In this document: positions 41,773 through 51,167 of the stretch, in pieces
Position numbering within the stretch: the first letter of the stretch is position 1
Layout: each line of letters opens with the position of its first letter
Source of the DNA: JBQQPY01 sp052258065
Lineage (GTDB): Bacteria; Pseudomonadota; Gammaproteobacteria; Enterobacterales; Enterobacteriaceae
Assembly (NCBI GenBank): GCA_052258065.1
Contig: JBQQPY010000002.1
Coordinates: forward strand, 496,001-560,000
Direction: 5' to 3'
Length of the DNA: 64,000 bases
Notes under the pieces: generated by a model
What the model saw: only the letters and a program-made list of their open reading frames with translations
Told to the model about the DNA's origin: nothing
Database searches by the model: none
Made by a program: the position numbers and the translations under genes

Positions 41773-43524
41773 TTATTTCTGGTTAAACCAGTTTAGGCAG
41801 CGCAAGCGCCAGGGCAAGCGTTGCTTTTCATGCAGATTAACATTAGCGATACGCTCGCGTATCGACGAAAGAAGACTGGGACACTTGTCATGGTTAAATG
41901 GCATCGCTGTCAAGATTTCTAACGCTTCATCAATAGTTTTCACTGTCCAGAGAGAAAATTTTTTCTCGCGTACCGCCTCGATAACATTATCATGTAAGCA
42001 AAGATGGCGCATATTGGCGGTAGGAATAATTACCCCTTGGGCGCCGGTCAGTTCGCGCGCCTGGCAGAGAGCAAAAAAGCCTTCTATTTTCTCATTGACG
42101 CCACCGATAGGCTGTACGCGGCCGAACTGATCTACCGAGCCGGTGACGGCAATTTGCTGATTAATGGGCTTGTCCGCCAGGGCGCTAATAAGCGCGACTC
42201 CTTCCGCTAAGGAAGCACTATCTCCATCCATCTCGCCATAAGACTGCTCGAAGACCAGCGAGGCGGAGAAGGGCAGCTGTTGATTAAGCTCCAGTGCCGA
42301 CATTAAAAACGCCTGCATAATCATCATACCCTTGGCGTGAAGATTGCCGCCCAGCTCCGCTTTTCGTTCAACATCGTTGATTTCGCCGTCGCCTAAATGC
42401 ACCACGCAGCTAATGCGCGATGGCTCACCGAACGGCAGCGGGTGGCCCGAAAAATCCAGTACCGAAAGAGCATTGACCTGGCCAACTACCTGCCCCTTAG
42501 TTTCTACCATGATTTGGCCTTCGGCAATCTGGTCTTGCATACGCTCGCTGAGATAGCTCTCGCGCCAGACGCGAGTGCGCTCACTCTCAGTAAACGCCAC
42601 GGCGGTCAACGCCTGCTGCGTGCCGTACAACGCGGCCTCTTTTAGTCGGCGGATCAGCCACTGCGGACATAAGTGTAGCTGACACTGATCACCGCTATAG
42701 CGAACCGTCTGTCGCACCAGCGTCGGCCAAGCATCGGCGCTCAGTAGCGGTAGTCCCTGACGCTGTGCGAGTGTATTCACCCAGCAGCACCATTGAGTCA
42801 TCTCCTCTGTACTTGAAATGCGCAACTCGGACTCGAATTCGCCATATAGCGCGAAACGGGTAATCTGGGGATCCAAATCGTTAAGTTCAGCCAATCCTTC
42901 ACGATCCCCGATCATAATAAGCCGTAAATTCATCGGCATCGACGGTATGGAAACTGGCAATGGACGGCTTTCATCGGCCGGCAGCCAATCGAAGCGCTGC
43001 TGAAATATCATTTGCTTGAGCCGCAGCCAGAGCAAAGGCTGGTTTACCAGCGTACGTACGCCGACGATAAGGATCCCGCCGTTGGCGCGATGCACTAAGC
43101 CTGGCTGCAGATCAATTACATTTCGATAGCAGCGCAGCGTCCCAAAAAGCTGCTCATATTCCACCCAGGACTGCCAGATGCAAGCGGCGCGAGCGGCGAA
43201 GTTATCTTCTACCTGGGTCGCCGGCTGTTCACTTATGCTCCTACCGGTCACGACATAGCGGCTGCCGACGGGCAGACCCGAAGCTGGCAGACTCTGTTTC
43301 ACCATTTCGGCAATTAGCTGAAAATATTCATTTTCCTCTTGTGCCGTCAGCAGCATAAAACGACTCGGCGAGCCTTCATGGCAAAATTGCTTCAGCCCGT
43401 CTGTGAGACGGGGCTGAAGCGTTGTCAAAGGAGCGGATAGAGGCGGGCAGGGCCTCTCAAACACCGCAGCGAAACCGGCCAAATCGGGTAGTAAATATTT
43501 CCATTCTAATTTTTTATTGGTCAA
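41773..43524 (-). CDS. lonH: Lon-family protease-like protein LonH (YcbZ)
   Basis: ATP-independent-looking Lon relative with a Lon-type Ser-Lys peptidase domain; the cellular role is poorly known. It has 583 residues (586 in E. coli YcbZ) and is intact. The C-terminal peptidase domain shows catalytic Ser in EMDGDSASLAEGVALISALADKP and Lys in GGVNEKIEGFFALC. Upstream are LQPGLVHRANGGILIVGVRTL and DESRPLPVSIPSMPMNLRLIMIGD, the remains of an AAA-like region. The sequence ISCVVHLGDGEINDVERKAELGG precedes the peptidase core. It stands divergent to a dead matP, as in E. coli; fabA, its usual downstream neighbour, is gone. Retention of this obscure gene in so reduced a region is notable. Confidence 0.93.
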   Translation of the reverse strand: MTNKKLEWKYLLPDLAGFAAVFERPCPPLSAPLTTLQPRLTDGLKQFCHEGSPSRFMLLTAQEENEYFQLIAEMVKQSLPASGLPVGSRYVVTGRSISEQPATQVEDNFAARAACIWQSWVEYEQLFGTLRCYRNVIDLQPGLVHRANGGILIVGVRTLVNQPLLWLRLKQMIFQQRFDWLPADESRPLPVSIPSMPMNLRLIMIGDREGLAELNDLDPQITRFALYGEFESELRISSTEEMTQWCCWVNTLAQRQGLPLLSADAWPTLVRQTVRYSGDQCQLHLCPQWLIRRLKEAALYGTQQALTAVAFTESERTRVWRESYLSERMQDQIAEGQIMVETKGQVVGQVNALSVLDFSGHPLPFGEPSRISCVVHLGDGEINDVERKAELGGNLHAKGMMIMQAFLMSALELNQQLPFSASLVFEQSYGEMDGDSASLAEGVALISALADKPINQQIAVTGSVDQFGRVQPIGGVNEKIEGFFALCQARELTGAQGVIIPTANMRHLCLHDNVIEAVREKKFSLWTVKTIDEALEILTAMPFNHDKCPSLLSSIRERIANVNLHEKQRLPWRLRCLNWFNQK

Positions 43525-43728
43525 AATGATAAATAACGTCGCTGTTCAAGAAAATCCTGGTTATAGAAGAAGAGACATTGCTTCGTCTCGGGCTGTTTTT
43601 CTCTCAGAACCATTATTAGCATCAACGCCCCGGCGAGGGCATCAAATGATCATTTTAGACAAATATTAGCAAAACAACAACCAAATGCTATTATTTAGCA
43701 TGGGTTACAGGATTGCAGATGCGATCCT

Positions 43729-44173
43729 ATGAATATCAGCAACTTGAAACTTTGAAAGCCGGTTGGAAGTGGAAATGCCTGATTAAAAACACTGTGAAGG
43801 AGAGTGCATATGCCGTTACGAGGAGCGCGGTAGCAAAATATATTAGCTAACTTATCAGTTATCAGAATCCACCCGAAAAAATTCTGAAATAGATTTGCTA
43901 GTCGATACATCCTTCCCTGGAAAGCGCATGCAGCAAACTATTCGTGCGCAAGCATAAGCGATACTTTAACGCTGAATATCAACATGCGCGCAAAAATCTA
44001 TTGATCTATAATGCGTCGCCTAAAAACAGTTTGCTGCGCTGGCTTAGAGCCGTAGAAACACCTTATCAGATAGCATTATCAACGTGCTAGAAAATTCGGA
44101 ACGCAAAGAAATGCACGACAAAACTCTGCCGTCTTTACGAAAAGACCTGAATTCTATTCTTAAAAAGAATTGA
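43729..44173 (+). pseudogene. matP: matP (Ter macrodomain protein), decayed
   Basis: MatP binds matS sites and organises the Ter region. Read with shifts: ATG 43729, then EYQQLETLKAGWKWKCLIKNTVKES as in E. coli [26 protein letters not shown]; later RKHKRYFNAEYQHARKNL, RWLRAVETPYQI and LENSERKEMHDKTLPSLRKDLNSILKKN ending at TGA 44173. At least five frame changes and some missing sequence, so it is dead. It is divergent from lonH, which is its normal position, confirming both assignments. Confidence 0.85.
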
Positions 44174-44261
44174 CTGCTGCAGAGGAGGAACCTGACTCTG
44201 TGATCAGACTCGCAAGCCTTACTAAAATATAAATTAATCTTATGACAACATTTTGCTCAGC

Positions 44262-45115
44262 TAAAGCACTTTTATCTATTCCCGTTTATACCCCCTGCGA
44301 CAAGAATCGTCGCAATCTTTATAAGAAATCGGTTCAATAGCTTAAACGATCGCATTCAACAGAAAATCAACGGTTCTTTTCACAGCTTTTCTAAACAGTG
44401 ATTTCATCTTGGAAAATGCGATCTTGATAGGATTTAAATCCTCTAAATAGCCGGCAGACAAATACGAACTGCATTTTTATCCTAAATACCTTTTGCATAC
44501 TATCAATTTTATAGGTAGCTAAATTGTCGATTATTATCATCTTCCCTGATAGAAGTTTAGGAAAAAAGTATTTATTCTATATAAGCAAGAAAAGCATGTC
44601 TATTAATTGCTCTATCAAGTAGCATGGTAGCACTTAACCCAGATAGACTGATGTCAATAGTAAATGTCGTCGTTTCTCAGTGAGCGTGTTAGATATCGAG
44701 ACAGCATCGTTGATTCCGCCTGTTGCGTCTCCTTGATCTACTCATATTTATCGTTGTTGCCATTTTATTAAAAATAAATACGCCTCTCTAGTAAAAAATA
44801 TAAAATCGTTGCACTCTTGTTTACTGCCGTGTACGGTTTTTTAACTATTTTCATATAACAGTGAAAAAGCGAGATAGAGCGGAAATACTCGACTGAATGC
44901 TGAAAACACTTTCAGACAGGCTTGTATTTTAAACAAGGGTACATTATAAAATTTATTAATAAGTGTCAGGATAAAATTAGAATAAGCATAAATTTTAATC
45001 TGCGATTCGGGTTTCTTCTATATTTAGAGTTGTAACTTCCAGCCTCACGAAACTGCTTACTCCAACAAGCGATAGTAGAGAGGCTTATTTTATTTCTATC
45101 TGCCGCTGCACATGT
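44262..45115 (-). mobile_element. IS630-A, right end missing, first arm of a perfect inverted repeat
   Basis: Left terminal repeat TAAAGCACTTTTATCTATTCC at 44262, then the minus-strand transposase text as in the 23253 copy. The right terminal repeat is missing; at about 45117 the sequence meets an oppositely oriented copy. Bases 44865-45040 belong to the 176-base inverted repeat described below. Confidence 0.7.
44865..45040 (+). repeat. Left arm of a perfect 176-base inverted repeat
   Basis: From AAAAGCGAGATAGAGCGG to GAGTTGTAACTTCC. Its exact reverse complement lies at 45184-45359, with a spacer of 143 bases. I compared the two arms base by base and found no mismatch. Confidence 0.9.
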
Positions 45116-45119
45116 AGAA

Positions 45120-45802
45120 AAAAATAGATATCAAATAGGGCCTTCTACTGAGGCTCATTGGAGAAAATAATTCTGTAAGACCAGGAAGTTACAACTCTAA
45201 ATATAGAAGAAACCCGAATCGCAGATTAAAATTTATGCTTATTCTAATTTTATCCTGACACTTATTAATAAATTTTATAATGTACCCTTGTTTAAAATAC
45301 AAGCCTGTCTGAAAGTGTTTTCAGCATTCAGTCGAGTATTTCCGCTCTATCTCGCTTTTCTCCGCCTATATGTCACTGAACAAGAGCGCGATGATGTAGT
45401 TCATGCGCGCAAATGATAATCTGAAAGTCAAGTTGTTTACCAGGGTAAGCTTGTTTATGCAAAAGCAATAATAAATATAAGTAAACCAAAAGGCACTAAC
45501 AGACGAGGTCAATTGTGCCAGAGTGATGTTCGATAGAGCGACTGGAGAATTATGACACTTACTGCTAATATGTGTCTATCTAGATTAAGTGCAACTATAT
45601 CACTCAATGGAAGAATGAATAGACATACTTTTCTTGCGTATGTACATTCTAACGAATATTCTATCTATTTATAAAGTATAACGGTATGCAAAAAATATTG
45701 AGGCAAAGACACACTTCGTCTTTATCTTTCGCCTTATTCCCAGATTTAAATCCTATCAAGATGGCGTTTCCCAAGATGAAATCACTGTTCAAAAAATCTG
45801 CA
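45120..45802 (+). mobile_element. IS630-A, truncated, second arm of the inverted repeat
   Basis: Plus-oriented family A sequence beginning near ATAGATATCAAATAGGG and running to TTCCCAAGATGAAATCACTGTTCAAAAAATCTGCAGCA. No terminal repeat at either end. Degenerate transposase. Confidence 0.65.
45184..45359 (-). repeat. Right arm of the perfect 176-base inverted repeat
   Basis: Exact reverse complement of 44865-45040. The flanks on both sides are clearly diverged between the two IS copies (indels and many mismatches), so identity is confined to this block. Confidence 0.9.
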
Positions 45803-45849
45803 GCAATCTGCCTTACTGTTTTACGCGAAATCATTGTGAACTATTGAAA

Positions 45850-46180
45850 AGGTCGACCGCTTCCACCCCGCTGTCGGCTGGCTGTAGCTGAAGGCAATTA
45901 AACCTGCTTCGGCATCGCCATCCACAATACGCTTACATATCTTTTTCTTGGCTTACTCTCACTACCAATTGCAATAACCCATACTGCTAAGTAAAGTACT
46001 TTTTGTTAAAATCAGTGATTATAAATAGAACATGATGCCGAAGGTGTGCGGAACAAGAAAAGTCTTTATAAACGCGCTCTAAAGCTTCTAAGCGTTTTTG
46101 CAATGTAGGGATTGCGAATATAGATGCGTTTATGATCACTTAGTGAAGTTTCTTACAGTTTTCAAATATTCAAGATTATT
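45850..46180. other. Mixed IS debris
   Basis: About 45880-45970 on minus resembles the IS630-B linker (IVDGDAEAGLI). About 46000-46130 resembles the stretch at 30720-30900 (minus-strand LEALERVYKDFSCSAHLRHHVLFIIT), a recurrent sequence that I cannot assign to a family. Confidence 0.4.
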
Positions 46181-46665
46181 TTTGTTAATTTCCTCAAAAA
46201 AGAATACTAATTTAATGAGCAGAATGGATTAGCTTTTAACTGGTGATGACATGTATCCAGGTTTATAGCTTTTAAACGATTGATACTTTTATTTTGGTTC
46301 TTTCTCCTGCACGTCACGCACACTCCTGCATCCATACCTGCATCAAGAGTACGACCGATAACAGGTCGCCTAGTGGAAGACAAGCACATTCCGCGACTAC
46401 TGTTTCTTGAGCCGGTAATAGCGTCACCTCCAAACGAAATATTACTATGATCCTTAACACCCTCTTGTTTTTCTATTTAGAAAGTCAGGTTAGAGATGCC
46501 ACAATACTTAGCCAAAGTAGATGCTGGCTCGTTACTTTACTGAAGAGCTGCCCTTATTTTAGGTTTTGTAGTGCCCTAAACTATATAGCCAAATATAATA
46601 TTTTCCATAAACCATATCTTTCAGTATCTATCTTGCCATGAATTATGACTGTTGGACAATAATCT
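46180..46665 (-). mobile_element. IS481 5' part
   Basis: Minus-strand copy of the IS481 N-terminal region, with the recurrent CTTTCTCCTGCACGTCACGCA wording and the 5' end near 46660. It is joined at that end to the oppositely oriented fragment that follows. Confidence 0.55.
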
Positions 46666-46699
46666 ATATAATAATCTAAAACTAAACAGATATAAGATA

Positions 46700-47235
46700 C
46701 CCACATGTTAATGTGAAATATCTTTCAGAAATGCTAGATGAAACTTCATAACATTATCTTTTTGTAGGCATAAATTGAGCGACTTGCTAGTTTTTATTTA
46801 TCTCTAGAAGGCCAAGACTACGATTAATATACGACGTTTCTTACGTCATCTTAGTGCAGTATGCTCCATGACTATTCATTTGCCACTTATAGACAAGCGC
46901 AAAGAATTTATAGGTTGTCTTTTTAGCTTGCGAAATACTTAGCTACCGGGAAACAGAAATTCAATCGCTTATGTGCAAAGCTTAATTACAGAATACCGTT
47001 TTAGCCCACCGACGCATCCAAAAACGAATGGTATAATTAAGCGATTCAATCGGCACATATAAGATATGACTTCAAATTCACGATCTTTATTCTAGCAAAG
47101 AGTTTGATATCAAACTGTACGGATATGTCTGACTCTATAATCAAGACTTGTCTTAATCAATATAGAGTAGTAAAACTCCATTACAGTCTATAAACATTAG
47201 TAAAAAATCAACCCTAACTACTTAAAAAAGCAACA
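46700..47235 (+). mobile_element. IS481 3' part
   Basis: Read on plus: VNVKYLSEMLDETS, then LLVFIYL, SSMTIHLPLIDKRKEFIGCLFS, PTDASKNEWYN and the RTPLQSIN end. It covers the DDE core to the C-terminus, broken many times. Confidence 0.6.
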
Positions 47236-47284
47236 ATATTATATTGCTGAATATGACAGTTGAGTTAAAGTAGATTATAAGGCA

Positions 47285-47550
47285 CTACGTCGTTAACAGC
47301 AGGAGCTAATCATTAATATGGTATTAGCCGTTAGTAAAGCTTGATAATGGCAACGATAGCACTGGTAGAAGCCTTAGAAAAGAAGGCAGCTGGTGGTGTT
47401 ATCGTAAGCCAAGCAGACGAAACCCTTTGGTCAGCGCCGCTTAACTAATGCCTTACGGCACTGAACTTCATTTCCATACAATTCGAGAAACGCCATCTTG
47501 TCAGCTATAGAGATATCATCTAGCAAATTTTCGATTTCTTATTTCCGGCG
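47285..47550 (-). mobile_element. IS1595 N-terminal fragment
   Basis: On minus: EIENLLDDISIADKMAFLELYGNEVQCRKALVKRR, stop, PKGFVCLAYDNTTSC and FYQCYRCHYQALLTAN. This is the zinc-ribbon N-terminus (FLExYGTExQCREAL, WPxGFxCPxCGH, YQCxxCxxQ) of IS1595 transposases. Most of the Cys pairs are damaged. Confidence 0.7.
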
Positions 47551-47860
47551 TTACTCAAACTTTACAGTGTAAAGTAGGTAATTCAGTATAATTATGAGTA
47601 ATCAGCCTTGCTAAGTTACAAATCATTAATTTTATATTTATTAATAACTTAATAGCAGAACATCAGATCAATTCTAATATCTGGTTTCGGCAATGCTTGT
47701 AAGGCGGGCGCTGGCCAATGCGGCAAAATTAAACGGTATCAATTAGATTATTTTTGCTAAAAAATAATATAGACATGCGCCTCCTGTCGGCCATGCGCAC
47801 AACATCCACCACCGGATTATATCTGGTAACTCTTATTTAAATAGACACTCTGGCCTCCTC

Positions 47861-49053
47861 ATGATAAAATCTGTTTCAGCGCTCAACGTTATACTTTCGC
47901 TCTGGGCACCTTACTGCTCCTCGCGTTCCCCACCCTTCACGCAGCTGACGCCGTGCCCGCCGCGCCTGAAATCAACGCCCGTGCGTATATCCTGATGGAT
48001 TATCAAAGCGGGAAGATCTTGGCGGAAGCCAACGCCGATCAGCGCCTTGACCCCGCAAGCCTCACTAAAATCATGTCCAGCTATGTCATTGGGCAGGCGA
48101 TAAAAGCCGGCAAAATTTATCCGTCTGACAAAGTGACGATCGGCAAAGACGCCTGGGCCACCGGCAATTCGGTCCTGCGCGGTTCGTCACTAATGTTCTT
48201 GAAACCGGGCGAACAAGTAACTGTTGATGATCTTAATAAAGGCATTGTTATTCAGTCTGGCAATGACGCCAGCATCGCGCTGGCGGACTACGTAGCCGGC
48301 AGCCAGGACGCGTTTGTCAGCCTGATGAATCAATACGCAGCAGTACTGGGAATGAAGAATACTCATTTTCTGACAGTACACGGTCTCGATGCGCAAGGGC
48401 AGTATAGCACTGCACGGGATATGGCTATTCTCAGTCAGGCGATAATTCGCAATGTGCCGGACGAGTACGCGCTGCATAAAGAAAAAGAGTTCAGCTACAA
48501 TAAAATCAAACAGCCTAACCGTAATCGTCTGTTATGGAGCGATAATCTGAAAGTCGACGGCGTGAAAACCGGTCATACCAGCGGCGCTGGTCATAATCTA
48601 GTAGCGTCAGCCACGGATAACGGCATGCGGCTGATTTCTGTAGTGCTAGGCGCCCCAACCGATAGCATTCGCTTTCGCAAAAGTGAGCAGTTGCTAGCCT
48701 GGGGATTCCAGTTTTTTGAAACCGTGATGCCTCTTCCCAAAGATCTCCCACTCACCCAGCAGCGTGTGTGGTTTGGTGATCGCAGTCGGGCAAATCTGGG
48801 TGCTGCACAGAATGCAGCGATTACCTTGCCGAAGGGGCAATTAAAAAACCTGAAGACGTCTTTCTTTCTCTCTCTCCCGCACCTGGAAGCGCCGCTAGCT
48901 AAAGATCAGGTGGTGGGCACCATCAATTTCAGCCTAGACGGCAATGTTATCGAGCAGCGCCCGTTAGTGGTCATAGAGGAGGTGAAGAAAGGCGGTATTT
49001 TCCGCGCGATATGGGACTGGATTCTTTTAAAGATCCATGGTCTTTTCAACTGA
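47861..49053 (+). CDS. dacC: D-alanyl-D-alanine carboxypeptidase (PBP6/PBP5 type), frameshift in the signal peptide
   Basis: Trims the terminal D-Ala from peptidoglycan pentapeptides in the periplasm. The open frame from GTG 47953 holds the active-site SLTK (in DPASLTKIMSSYV), SGN (IVIQSGNDASIALADYVAG) and KTGH, plus the C-terminal membrane-anchoring amphipathic helix IFRAIWDWILLKIHGLFN. Wording such as LDPASLTKIM, NRNRLLWSDNLKVDG and VVLGA fits DacC better than DacA. Upstream in the same frame lies a good signal peptide (FSAQRYTFALGTLLLLAFPTLHA) whose ATG (47861) is one base out of register: A4 at 47866-47869, where A5 gives MIKICFSAQ and 397 residues (400 in E. coli). A start at GTG 47953 would make a cytoplasmic, useless enzyme. 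Confidence 0.88.
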
Positions 49054-49199
49054 ATCTTGCATGTAGCTAACCAGACCGGACAGGCTTTAAAGAGTTATTA
49101 GAAAATCTGATGTATAACGATCAGGCTACATTTTATACTCACTCTATACTCAGTCACTTGAATTAACCTGCGACCCGCTAATAACCGCACTTCCGATGA

Positions 49200-49925
49200 A
49201 GACAGTACAAGTACACAAGCCATTTGTATTCACAACCCTCTCCAGCAGGCTTTCCTGGCCCAAACGGGCGCGCGACGCGCGTGTGTCTAATTTAATTGAC
49301 GAGAGGGGTTTCGTCTATCCAAACCAGCGGATATATCGGGGCATAAAGTCGACAATGCAGCTCTAGAGTATTCTCCATAGCCTCAACGAATTCGGTATTA
49401 GATTCTGGCGGTATAATCTAGCTGATCTTCGTCTATGGTTTCAGTTCTTTTTAGTGTGCGCCTACTGTTTAATTCAAGATCGTTTTAACGCATTGCAGTT
49501 TTAGTGCTGTATCAGAAAACAGTTGCAAGGCTTAGCCTCCTTACCCTTCTAGCGGCTTGCTGCAACTTAGCGCAATTAAATCCGCTTTAGCATGATCATT
49601 CACAAGACAGTCATACACCCTTCAATTGGCCCTGCTTCGATAAAATAACGCTTGAGTCAATTGATCTTGCAGGTACCTATTTGTAAAATCTCGGCTAATG
49701 TCTCGCTAACCGATCCCCTTCTTTACATGTCTAATGAATTTATCATAATTCAATAAAATCAATGTACTCACAACTTTCTGCGCAACATGATTACCCATGC
49801 TGATCAACGCTTCCAGTTGCGTTCTTTTTTTCAGCATGAAGATAATAATATCTTTTCATTCCTCTATTTTGGAAGATTGCTTCAGCCCTGCTCACAGATA
49901 CTGTAACGGCTACTTTTTACGGATT
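49200..49925 (-). mobile_element. IS630-B, decayed
   Basis: Minus-strand copy. Near its end it reads SNTEFVEAMENTLELHCRLYAPIYPLVWIDETP, the same block as NAEFVAAMKNLLKVY in the 37.3 kb copy. The N-terminal part ends near 49925 with the recurrent CGTAAAAAGTAGC wording. Frames broken throughout. Confidence 0.65.
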
Positions 49926-49935
49926 AAGAGAATAG

Positions 49936-50325
49936 AGCATTTTCTCGTTTTATATCCTGCTGAAAGAAAAATTGTAGCAATCTTCATGAGAAATTTATTC
50001 AATATCTTAAGTGATTGCATTCTATAACGAATCAACTTTTCTTACTATAGCTTTTCTGCGCAGCGATTTCAGCTTGGGAGGCGTTATCTTGATAGAATTT
50101 AAATCCGGTGAATAAGATAGAGTATAAAGAAAGTCAAAAGACCCTATTTGATATTTATCCAACGCCGCACATGTAACGCTTGCTGTCTGAATCAATCCGA
50201 TTATTCGCGATCTTAAGTTTTTGCTGTAAAATAAGCTATTTAAGCCTTACAGAAAATTAGCCACAGCATATAGAGCTGCATGGCTCTTTAATAAAATTAA
50301 ATAGATAAAAGTGATATAACTGAGA
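49936..50325 (-). mobile_element. Internally deleted IS630-A (MITE-like, about 0.4 kb)
   Basis: Both ends are present: left TAGAGCATTTTCTCG (49937 on) and right AAATAGATAAAAGTGATATA. About 660 bases of the transposase are missing between ATAAAGAA and CCCTATTTGAT. The copy at 29985-30390 seems to share this junction. Confidence 0.65.
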
Positions 50326-50339
50326 AAAATACCAAATTA

Positions 50340-50690
50340 GGTTTAATTATAAGTAACTAGCCTTGATTGGTTATAAATCATTAATTTTATTTGTTTTTTC
50401 ATTTTCAATGATTTTTATATTTATTCCTAATTTAGGGGCGGAATGACGGATAGAATGCCGCCTGAACCGACCGACACATCCGAAAATCAATAATATTATT
50501 AAGCAATTTAATCAGCTTATAGAAGATATGCTGTAAAACCAATACCATTCTGGCTAAGAGCTTTAGATTACATCATACCGCTATGTTTAATCCTATAATC
50601 AGGGATTGCTTTAATCAGTATTAAAAACTTTATTACAGTCTATGAATATTGGCACAAGATTAAATCTACATTATTCATACCTGCTAGGAT
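50340..50690 (+). mobile_element. AT-rich D module followed by IS481 3' fragment
   Basis: 50340-50450 is the clearest D module (GGTTATAAATCATTAATTTT, TTTATATTTATTCCTAATTT, AGGGGCGGAATGACGG). About 50455-50690 has IS481 C-terminal pieces (PTDTSENQ, KQFNQLIEDML, FITVYEYWHKIKS), with stops. Confidence 0.55.
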
Positions 50691-50907
50691 ATGACAAACG
50701 CAGAAGTATTATCAGAGCGATGCTGATCTCTGTTCGGAGTGTATCAGTCATTATGAACGGCTTACCTGCAAGAGGCGCGCTCCATCGAGCACACGATCGT
50801 TGCCGGTCTGTAGCGATTAGAAAATAGCTATGCAATCTGAGAAAAGTTTATTCTTCTACACCACGGCGATATGCTTTAACCCGACGATTACAGACGCGCG
50901 GACGGCG

Positions 50908-51167
50908 TTATCGTTCAAAAATAACCGTCGTACAGGCATAATGCGGCTTATCGGCTAACGTAACGTACATGCCGGTAACACCTAATCGGCTAGCCAGTTC
51001 CGCTGCTTGGCAAAACAACCGCAGCAAAGGTTTACCCAGCTCATCATTGCAGATCGCAAACTACTTAAAAGCTGGCCTGTTACTAATGCCGGCGCTAAAC
51101 GCCTTGGACGCAGCTTATTTATGCGTCTAATATGGACGATATCGTTGCTGATGCCGATAATCACCAT
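50908..51167 (-). pseudogene. acpS: acpS (holo-ACP synthase), internal deletion and stop
   Basis: AcpS attaches 4'-phosphopantetheine to acyl carrier protein. The start (ATG 51167, overlapping the pdxJ stop as TGATG) gives MVIIGISNDIVHIRRINKL. Then about 40 residues are missing, including the FLAKRFAVKEAAAKA catalytic part. The text resumes in other frames as KAFSAGISNRPAFK, a TAG, and FAICNDELGKPLLRLFCQAAELASRLGVTGMYVTLADKPHYACTTVIFER ending at 50908. One deletion, one frame change and one stop make it certainly non-functional. Confidence 0.9.

Noticed and set aside
44262..45802. Inverted repeat as a regulatory RNA hairpin
   Set aside because: The arms are pieces of IS630-A transposase in opposite orientation, so the structure follows from two facing elements and needs no regulatory role.
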